Shown: in pieces, positions 10,605 to 18,930 of the stretch
Numbering within the stretch: position 1 is the first letter of the stretch
Layout of the letters: every line of letters begins with the position of its first letter
Assembly: GCA_031769625.1 (NCBI GenBank)
Contig: JAUIMM010002013.1
Location: 143,086-207,085 of the forward strand
DNA: 64,000 nucleotides
Direction of reading: 5' to 3'
Source of the DNA: Taudactylus pleione
Lineage: Eukaryota; Chordata; Amphibia; Anura; Myobatrachidae
Position numbers and translations under genes: made by a program
The notes under the pieces: model-generated
What the model was told of the DNA's origin: nothing
Database searches by the model: none
What the model saw: only the letters and a program-made list of their open reading frames with translations

Positions 10605-13600
10605 TCACTTTGTTACACAGGAAGACCCCTCCCCCGAGGAACCTTCCTGCTTACAAGGCACCCCAGAAGTGATACCTTCACCAGACGATGACACAACCAT
10701 ACACACACCCTCCACCACATCCACACCATCCCCAAGAGGCACAGCACCCGCAGTTGGTTCACCCGGCCCATCGGCCCCAACCGCAGACACCAACCCCACC
10801 TCAACAATACCCTGCCTGTCCCCACCAGTCAGGGAAACAAAAGCAGGATCAGGGTCAGGATCTGGCGGTTTTGGATCCACCAAGATGACTGGAGCTTCCT
10901 GACTTGGAGGTATCATCTCCCAAGAATCTCCCAAAATAACAGACTCAGGGGTTTCCTCCACTATGTCTTCTCCGGCAGAAAACACTCCAACCTCCTCCAT
11001 CTTCCCTAAACCCTTTCCTTCACCACTTGACCCTGTCAATCCCAGATTCGACAGGTCCCACTCCAGCTTACCACCCTGTTCCACATTCTTTGATTTCACC
11101 GTAACCTTTCCCCCTCTTCTCCTGTTTTTCGCTTTAGCACCTTCCGCAGCTTCCCCAAAGGTACTTTTCCTACTGACCTTCTTTCTCATCTCAGAAGGCC
11201 GAGCAACCTGAACCAAATCACCACTTTCCTGCCTTACTATCTCCCCCCCCTTCTCCGCTACCTCCTCCTCCTCGTCATCTGCCACAGAGAATGTAAAGCG
11301 ATTTGAAAGCTGGACAACATCCTCCCTTTGCCCTACCCTCCTCTTCCTATTTGACTTCACAACTGTAAAGGAAGATTCTCCCCTCTCTACCGGCACCTCC
11401 TTCTGGATTTTGGCAGCTTCCAGCACCTCTTTTCCACTACCTACTTCCTCACCCTCCTCAATGTCACTCAGACTGGCCCCTCTCGTTGGAGGTTCTATGA
11501 CCACCGGCAAACTCCCAATAGCACTTTCCTCATTGTGCGATGCCGAGGGGCAACGGCTATAAGGATGACCAATACACCCACAGAGATTACACTTCACCAC
11601 ATCACAATCTCTAGAGAGGTGACCCAACTCGCCACACATGGCACACTTGACCTCAGGGCAATTGTTAGAAAAATGCCTAAAGCTGCCACAACGATGACAG
11701 ACTCTTGGCTGACCGGGGTAGAAAGCCTGGATCTTATCTCGGCCAATAAAAGTTGCTGCCGGAATATGCTTTGTCTCTATACCTACCCTGTTTAGCCTGA
11801 CAAAGACAGAATAAGCTCCACCCCACACCCCCTTTGTGTAGTCAATTTTCTCCAGGCACGTGGACAATACTGTACAAAAGCGGGATAACCAGAACAGGAT
11901 GTCCTGCACTGGGAGGCTCTCATTTCTCACCAGGATAGTGACTTTAACCCTATCCTGGCGAGAGACCATTTGAGACCTGTAATTACTAAAGGGTGTCGCA
12001 CCCTTCTTCTCCTCCCACCTGGACGCAAATGCCTGTAACCCCCGCAGAGTCTGAAAACTCAGATCATACTCCGGGGTTCTGATGGGGTGAATACAGGCAA
12101 AGAGGTCTATGGGTGAGAATCCCAAGGAGAAAACCATCTCCAGAAAAACACCCTTACTTGGCGGGTCCCCTTCAGCTACCCACTTTAGCTGCACCACATT
12201 CCGCCTTCTTATCGGGGTACCACCACCAATACCACTCCCACCACCATCACCACTGGTAGCGGCATTAGGAAACCTTGGTGCCCCTCCACCAGACACTATT
12301 GTCGCATAAGACTTGGGCATAGGCTGGCCCATACTTTCCAGTCTGGAATTATTTTCAGCAATCAATTCAATTGCCGCACGGATCCTCTCAGGCCCCCCTA
12401 TTCCCCCATACAGTGAGTCTGCAACTTTTAATTGTTCCTCCGACAAAGTGGACCTGTCCAGAGGGGGCAGACCCTGTACCAGGCTAGCACCTGCCCTCAG
12501 TACCGGAGCCCCTGGGACAACAGCTGTGGCCTTGTTAACATCTTCCTCCACCCTGTCAGCAATCTGCAACATTTCTGCGTCAAGGGAGTCATTCCCACAG
12601 TCAGCCGCTACCACCCTCCTCCCAACAGCTGGCAAATCAGTACCGGGCGCCAGCATAATACCGGCAGGCATGACACACTCACCGGATCCAACAGCAGTGT
12701 TCCCGATCACCGTGGGAACCACGGCCACGTCCCCATCCACCAGCCGGCGGGGAGCTTCCTCCAACTCCATGGCTCCGTCAGCAACAATCACCAAAGGCAC
12801 TTCCGCCCTGCCACCGTGAAGCGCATCGTGAGCCGCATCGTGACCCGCAGAGAGCCGGGTCCCCGCAGCCATCTTCCGGACTCTGTGGATTAACTCCTTC
12901 GGGCCCGCAACAGCCGCTGAGACACCCACCATGTCTTCCGACTTGATCTCCGCGCCGCCTCCTTCCCCGATCTCGTCGTCTCCGACCTCCATCGGCGCCA
13001 TCTTGGGACCCGAAATAGCCTGTTTCTGCAGACTCGATTCACAAAACGCCTCTGAAGACTCCTCCATCCTCGCTGGGGCTGCCACCGGGCCCGCCAGGCT
13101 CAGCAGATAGAGTACTCTGCCCTTGTACTTGGCCCGCTTCTCCGCCAGCATCAGGAGCTCATCTTTGATGATCAGCCTCCCCTCGTTCGTGGATGTCAAG
13201 AACTTCTTCTTCTTGGAGGCAATCCGAGCAGACACCCGACCAGCCTCCTTTCTCAAAGCCGCAACATCCATAGCCAGGAACGTCTCCTGTTCAGCGGCAG
13301 CGGCAGCAGCGGCGGCGGCAGCAGCAGCAGCAGCGGCCCCGTCTCCCTCGGAATCAGACTCCAGGGAATCTTCCTCCAAGAGACGCTGAGCATCGGGACA
13401 GATCTCCTCCTCCATCTCCGTCTCCGTCTCCGCACAAAAGGTAAGCAGACCCGGGGGAACTGGCTCTACTCCTGGGGTTGCTTCACTCCCAGGGGAGCTT
13501 ACCACCATCTCACACCCTAGAGTTAAGTCCTCACTCATAGGGGAGCACTGCGTTAGCCCGCACCCTGAAGTTAAATCGCCACTCACAGGGGGGCCATGCA

Positions 13601-13775
13601 GCATGGGGTCCAAAGTCCGGCTCTCACCATCTTCCACGGCCACATCCAGCCGGGAGAGCACCACCACCGGTCGGCCAGTACTTCCAGCAGGCCCTCCACC
13701 ACCTCCAGGATCCGGGCCCTCAGAGACTTCCAGGACCCCGGGATCTCCTCCACCATCTCCCGGCAGGCCCTCCAT
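10605..13775 (-). CDS. LINE ORF1: zinc-knuckle nucleic-acid-binding (Gag-like) protein
   Basis: A 1056-aa protein expected to bind the element RNA and form the retrotransposition particle. The N-terminal half is low-complexity, rich in Gly, Pro, Glu and Ala, and contains a run of 15 alanines (residues 147-161). Residues about 523-692 form an ordered segment typical of what precedes the knuckles in Tx1-like ORF1 proteins, perhaps RRM-like; it includes ILFWLSRF and FYPGQPRVCHRCG. Three CX2CX4HX4C zinc knuckles follow at 693-706, 711-724 and 729-742, each separated by four residues. The C-terminal 300 residues are charged and Pro/Glu-rich with no recognised domain. At over 1000 aa it is long for a LINE ORF1. 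The ATG at 13775 is the first start of the frame, only 91 bp from the 5' end of the element. Base composition is far more G/C-rich than the surrounding satellite. Confidence 0.93.
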   Translation of the reverse strand: MEGLPGDGGGDPGVLEVSEGPDPGGGGGPAGSTGRPVVVLSRLDVAVEDGESRTLDPMLHGPPVSGDLTSGCGLTQCSPMSEDLTLGCEMVVSSPGSEATPGVEPVPPGLLTFCAETETEMEEEICPDAQRLLEEDSLESDSEGDGAAAAAAAAAAAAAAAEQETFLAMDVAALRKEAGRVSARIASKKKKFLTSTNEGRLIIKDELLMLAEKRAKYKGRVLYLLSLAGPVAAPARMEESSEAFCESSLQKQAISGPKMAPMEVGDDEIGEGGGAEIKSEDMVGVSAAVAGPKELIHRVRKMAAGTRLSAGHDAAHDALHGGRAEVPLVIVADGAMELEEAPRRLVDGDVAVVPTVIGNTAVGSGECVMPAGIMLAPGTDLPAVGRRVVAADCGNDSLDAEMLQIADRVEEDVNKATAVVPGAPVLRAGASLVQGLPPLDRSTLSEEQLKVADSLYGGIGGPERIRAAIELIAENNSRLESMGQPMPKSYATIVSGGGAPRFPNAATSGDGGGSGIGGGTPIRRRNVVQLKWVAEGDPPSKGVFLEMVFSLGFSPIDLFACIHPIRTPEYDLSFQTLRGLQAFASRWEEKKGATPFSNYRSQMVSRQDRVKVTILVRNESLPVQDILFWLSRFCTVLSTCLEKIDYTKGVWGGAYSVFVRLNRVGIETKHIPAATFIGRDKIQAFYPGQPRVCHRCGSFRHFSNNCPEVKCAMCGELGHLSRDCDVVKCNLCGCIGHPYSRCPSASHNEESAIGSLPVVIEPPTRGASLSDIEEGEEVGSGKEVLEAAKIQKEVPVERGESSFTVVKSNRKRRVGQREDVVQLSNRFTFSVADDEEEEVAEKGGEIVRQESGDLVQVARPSEMRKKVSRKSTFGEAAEGAKAKNRRRGGKVTVKSKNVEQGGKLEWDLSNLGLTGSSGEGKGLGKMEEVGVFSAGEDIVEETPESVILGDSWEMIPPSQEAPVILVDPKPPDPDPDPAFVSLTGGDRQGIVEVGLVSAVGADGPGEPTAGAVPLGDGVDVVEGVCMVVSSSGEGITSGVPCKQEGSSGEGSSCVTK
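13293..13337 (-). repeat. GCN trinucleotide run coding for 15 alanines in ORF1
   Basis: Fifteen consecutive codons, a mix of GCT and GCC read on the minus strand, encode the alanine tract at ORF1 residues 147-161. It lies between an acidic segment (ending DSEGDG) and EQETF. Mixed codons suggest an older or interrupted expansion rather than a pure new microsatellite. Length variation between copies of the element would be expected. Confidence 0.95.
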
Positions 13776-13866
13776 CCTCCCTGGGGAGGGACACTCCAGA
13801 CAGTCCCTGGCTGCAAATCACTTCCAGAGGCCTAAGAGCTGAATCACAGGCGACCTCTAGGGGCGA
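13776..13866 (-). other. LINE 5' UTR and 5' junction
   Basis: Only 91 bp lie between the ORF1 ATG and the right-hand satellite. The sequence is G/C-rich with no recognisable promoter motif. At the junction, gacctc (about 13851) and gaggtc (13865-13870) form a short inverted repeat, with ggtc contributed by the satellite. The exact 5' end is therefore uncertain by a few bases. The 5' UTR is short for a LINE and may be truncated, though ORF1 itself is complete. Confidence 0.7.
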
Positions 13867-16800
13867 GGTCTTCAACACATCCAGTGAAATTTTGAGCTGT
13901 CTGTGTTTGCTACAAGAGGAGATATCACAAAGTTTGAACTTTTGTTATTTCCATTGCTTTCAATGCATTTTGGCCTAAAACTTGCATTTGCTGTTTTCTC
14001 TTAAACGCAACATGGGAGAAAAACCATTTCACATCACATTTGTGGGTCTTGGTCTTCAACACATCCAGTGAAATTTTGAGCTGTCTGTGTTTGCTACAAG
14101 AGGAGATATCACAAAGTATGCGCTTTTGTTGTTTTCATTGCTTTCAATGCATTTTGGCCTAAAACGTGCATTTGCTGTTTTCTCTTAAACGCAACATGGG
14201 AGAAAAACCATTTCACATCACATTTGTGGGTCTTGGTCTTCAACACATCCAGTGAAATTTTGAGCTGTCTGTGTTTGCTACAAGAGGAGATATCACAAAG
14301 TTTGAACTTTTGTTATTTCCATTGCTTTCAATGCATTTTGGCCTAAAACTTGCATTTGCTGTTTTCTCTTAAACGCAACATGGGAGAAAAACCATTTCAC
14401 ATCACATTTGTGGGTCTTGGTCTTCAACACATCCAGTGAAATTTTGAGCTGTCTGTGTTTGCTACAAGAGGAGATAACACAAAGAATGCGCTTTTGTTGT
14501 TTCCATTGCTTTCAATGCATTTTGGCCTAAAACGTGCATTTGCTGTTTTCTCTTAAACGCAACATGGGAGAAATACCATTTCACATCACATTTGTGGGTC
14601 TTGGTCTTCAACACATCCAGTGAAATTTTTAGCTGTCTGTGTTTGCTACAAGAGGAGATATCACAAAGTATGCGCTTTTGTTGTTTTCATTGCTTTCAAT
14701 GCATTTTGGCCTAAAACGTGCATTTGCTGTTTTCTCTTAAACGCAACATGGGAGAAAAACCATTTCACATCACATTTGTGGGTCTTGGTCTTCAACACAT
14801 CCAGTGAAATTTTGAGCTGTCTGTGTTTGCTACAAGAGGAGATATCACAAAGTTTGAACTTTTGTTATTTCCATTGCTTTCAATGCATTTTGGCCTAAAA
14901 CTTGCATTTGCTGTTTTCTCTTAAACGCAACATGGGAGAAAAACCATTTCACATCACATTTGTGGGTCTTGGTCATCAACACATCCAGTGAAATTTTGAG
15001 CTGTCTGTGTTTGCTACAAGAGGAGATATCACAAAGTATGCGCTTTTGTTGTTTCCATTGCTTTCAATGCATTTTGGCCTAAAACGTGCATTTGCTGTTT
15101 TCTCTTAAATGCAACATGGGAGAAAAACCATTTCACATCACATTTGTGGGTCTTGGTCTTCAACACATCCAGTGAAATTTTGAGCTGTCTGTGTTTGCTA
15201 CAAGAGGAGATATCACAAAGTTTGAACTTTTGTTATTTCCATTGCTTTCAATGCATTTTGGCCTAAAACTTGCATTTGCTGTTTTCTCTTAAACGCAACA
15301 TGGGAGAAAAACCATTTCACATCACATTTGTGGGTCTTGGTCTTCAACACATCCAGTGAAATTTTGAGCTGTCTCTGTTTGCTACAAGAGGAGATATCAC
15401 AAAGTATGCGCTTTTGTTATTTCCATTGCATTCAATGCATTTTGGCCTAAAACTTGCATTTGCTGTTTTCTCTTAAACGCAGCATGGGAGAAAAACCATT
15501 TCACATCACATTTGTGGGTTTTGGTCTTCAACACATCCAGTGAAATTTTGAGCTGTCTGTGTTTGCTACAAGAGGAGATAACACAAAGAATGCGCTTTTG
15601 TTGTTTCCTTTGCTTTCAATGCATTTTGGCCTAAAACGTGCATTTGCTGTTTTCTCTTAAACGCAACATGGGAGAAAAACCATTTCACATCACATTTGTG
15701 GGTCTTGGTCTTCAACACATCCAGTGAAATTTTGAGCTGTCTGTGTTTGCTACAAGAGGAGATATCACAAAGTATGCGCTTTTGTTGTTTTCATTGCTTT
15801 CAATGCATTTTGGCCTAAAACGTGCATTTGCTGTTTTCTCTTAAACGCAACATGGGAGAAAAACCATTTCACATCACATTTGTGGGTCTTGGTCTTCAAC
15901 ACATCCAGTGAAATTTTGAGCTGTCTGTGTTTGCTAAAAGAGGAGATAACACAAAGTATGCGCTTTTGTTGTCTCCATTGCTTTCAATGCATTTTGGCCT
16001 AAAACGTGCATTTGCTGTTTTCTCTTAAACGCAACATGGGAGAAAAACCATTTCACATCAGATTTGTGGGTCTTGTTCTTCAACACATCCAGTGAAATTT
16101 TGAGCTGTCTGTGTTTGCTACAAGAGGAGATATCACAAAGTATGCGCTTTTGTTGTTTTCATTGCTTTCAATGCATTTTGGCCTAAAACGAGCATTTGCT
16201 GTTTTCTCTTAAACGCAACATGGGAGAAAAACCATTTCACATCACATTTGTGGTTTTTGGTCTTCAACACATCCAGTGAAATTTTGAGCTGTCTGTGTTT
16301 GCTAAAAGAGGAGATAACACAAAGTATGCGCTTTTGTTGTTTCCATTGCTTTCAATGCATTTTGGCCTAAAACGTGCATTTGCTGTTTTCTCTTAAACGC
16401 AACATGGGAGAAAAACCATTTCACATCAGATTTGTGGGTCTTGTTCTTCAACACATCCAGTGAAATTTTGAGCTGTCTGTGTTTGCTACAAGAGGAGATA
16501 TCACAAAGTATGCGCTTTTGTTGTTTCCATTGCTTTCAATGCATTTTGGCCTAAAACGTGCATTTGCTGTTTTCTCTTAAATGCAAAATGGGAGAAAAAC
16601 CATTTCACATCACATTTGTGGGTCTTGGTCTTCAACACATCCAGTGAAATTTTGAGCTGTCTGTGTTTGCTACAAGAGGAGATATCACAAAGTTTGAACT
16701 TTTGTTATTTCCATTGCTTTCAATGCATTTTGGCCTAAAACTTGCATTTGCTGTTTTCTCTTAAACGCAACATGGGAGAAAAACCATTTCACATCACATT

Positions 16801-17295
16801 TGTGGGTTTTGGTCTTCAACACATCCAGTGAAATTTTGAGCTGTCTGTGTTTGCTACAAGAGGAGATATCACAAAGTTTGAACTTTTGTTATTTCCATTG
16901 CTTTCAATGCATTTTGGCCTAAAACTTGCATTTGCTGTTTTCTCTTAAACGCAACATGGGAGTAAAACCATTTCACATCACATTTGTGGGTTTTGGTCTT
17001 CAACACATCCAGTGAAATTTTGAGCTGTCTGTGTTTGCTACAAGAGGAGATAACACAAAGTATGCGCTTTTGTTATTTTCATTGCTTTCAATGCATTTTG
17101 GCCTAAAACGTGCATTTGCTGTTTTCTCTTAAACGCAACATGGGAGAAAAACCATTTCACATCACATTTGTGGGTCTTGGTCTTCAACACATCCAGTGAA
17201 ATTTTGAGCTGTCTGTGTTTGCTACAAGAGGAGATAACACAAAGTATGCGCTTTTGTTGTTTCCATTGCTTTCAATGCATTTTGGCCTAAAACGT

Positions 17296-17910
17296 GGATG
17301 TGTTGAAGACCAAGACCCACAAATGTGATGTGAAATCGTTTTTCTCCCATGTTGCGTTTAAGAGAAAACAGCAAATGCACGTTTTAGGCCAAAATGCATT
17401 GAAAGCAATGGAAACAACAAAAGCGCATACTTTGTGATATCTCCTCTTGTAGCAAACACAGACAGCTCAAAATTTCACTGGATGTGTTGAAGACCAAGAC
17501 CCACAAATGTGATGTGAAATGGTTTTTCTCCCATGTTGCGTTTAAGAGAAAACAGCAAATGCACGTTTTTGGCCAAAATGCATTGAAAGCAATGGAAACA
17601 CAAAAGCGCATACTTTGTGTTATCTCCTCTTGTAGCAAACACAGACAGCTCAAAATTTCACTGGATGTGTTGAAGACCAAGACCCACAAATGTGATGTGA
17701 AATAGTTTTTCTCCCATGTTGCGTTTAAGAGAAAACAGTAAATGCACGTTTTAGGCCAAAATGCATCGAAAGCAATGGAAACAACAAAAGCGCATACTTT
17801 GTGTTATCTCCTCTTGTAGCAAACACAGACAGCTCAAATTTTCACTGGATGTGTTGAAGACCAAAACCCACAAATGTGATGTGAAATGGTTTTTCTCCCA
17901 TGTTGCATTT
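17296..17910 (-). repeat. Inverted satellite block 2 (about 3.3 monomers)
   Basis: Entry junction aaaacgtggatgtgttgaag; reverse units start near 17297, 17481, 17664 and 17848; exit junction gttgcattttggtcttc. The first reverse unit has the diagnostic tgaaatcgtttttctc, the second gaaacacaaaag with cgtttttggcc, the third cagtaaatgc with catcgaaagc. The following forward unit carries cactaagtatttgc. Confidence 0.95.
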
Positions 17911-18930
17911 TGGTCTTCAACACATCCAGTGAAATTTTGAGCTGTCTGTGTTTGCTACAAGAGGAGATAACACTAAGTATTTGCTTTTGTTTTTTCCATT
18001 GCTTTCAATGCATTTTGGCCTAAAACGTGCATTTGCTGTTTTCTCTTAAACGCAACATGGGAGAAAAACCATTTCACATCACATTTGTGGGTCTTGGTCT
18101 TCAACACATCCAGTGAAATTTTGAGCTGTCTGTGTTTGCTACAAGAGGAGATATCACAAAGTATGCGCTTTTGTTGTTTCCATTGCTTTCAATGCATTTT
18201 GGCCTAAAACGTGCATTTGCTGTTTTCTCTTAAATGCAACATGGGAGAAAAACCATTTCACATCACATTTGTGGGTCTTGGTCTTCAACACATCCAGTGA
18301 AATTTTGAGCTGTCTGTGTTTGCTACAAGAGGAGATATCACAAAGTTTGAACTTTTGTTATTTCCATTGCTTTCAATGCATTTTGGCCTAAAACTTGCAT
18401 TTGCTGTTTTCTCTTAAACGCAACATGGGAGAAAAACCATTTCACATCACATTTGTGGGTCTTGGTCTTCAACACATCCAGTGAAATTTTGAGCTGTCTC
18501 TGTTTGCTACAAGAGGAGATATCACAAAGTATGCGCTTTTGTTATTTCCATTGCATTCAATGCATTTTGGCCTAAAACTTGCATTTGCTGTTTTCTCTTA
18601 AATGCAGCATGGGAGAAAAACCATTTCACATCACATTTGTGGGTTTTGGTCTTCAACACATCCAGTGAAATTTTGAGCTGTCTGTGTTTGCTACAAGAGG
18701 AGATAACACAAAGTATGCACTTTTGTTGTTTCCATTGCTTTCAATGCATTTTGGCCTAAAACTTGCATTTGCTGTTTTCTCTTAAACGCAACATGGGAGA
18801 AAAACCATTTCACATCAGATTTGTGGGTCTTGGTCTTCAACACATCCAGTGAAATTTTGAGCTGTCTGTGTTTGCTACAAGAGGAGATATCACAAAGTAT
18901 GCGCTTTTGTTGTTTCCATTGCTTTCAATG

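Larger units (their letters stand above)
6718..13866 (-). mobile_element. Full-length-looking non-LTR retrotransposon (LINE, L1/Tx1-like) inserted in satellite
   Basis: A 7149-bp non-satellite insertion bounded on both sides by satellite. On the minus strand it reads 5' UTR, ORF1 (zinc-knuckle protein), ORF2 (endonuclease plus reverse transcriptase), 3' UTR and a short A-rich end. There are no long terminal repeats, no integrase and no protease, so it is not an LTR element. An N-terminal APE-type endonuclease with a large CCHC-bearing ORF1 fits the L1 group of LINEs, most like the Tx1 clade known from frogs and fish; the clade assignment is inference from protein features. Satellite on the left stops at tttgtgggt (6717) and on the right restarts at ggtcttcaac (13867). 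An intact monomer has three bases (ctt or ttt) between these points, so about 3 bp of target are missing and there is no target-site duplication. Both ORFs are uninterrupted, which suggests a recent insertion. Confidence 0.95.

Noticed and set aside
10314..13842. Plus-strand open frames up to 168 codons inside the LINE
   Set aside because: They lie antisense to ORF1 and ORF2, are low-complexity, and have no recognisable domain. They are shadows of the real ORFs.
6718..13866. LTR retrotransposon or endogenous retrovirus
   Set aside because: There are no terminal repeats, protease or integrase. The ORF2 N-terminus is an APE endonuclease and the element ends in an A-rich tail.
6709..13875. Target-site duplication around the LINE
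   Set aside because: The bases next to the left junction (gtgggt) are not repeated at the right junction (ggggcga then ggtcttc). The best reading is a small deletion, although a 1-2 base ambiguity remains.
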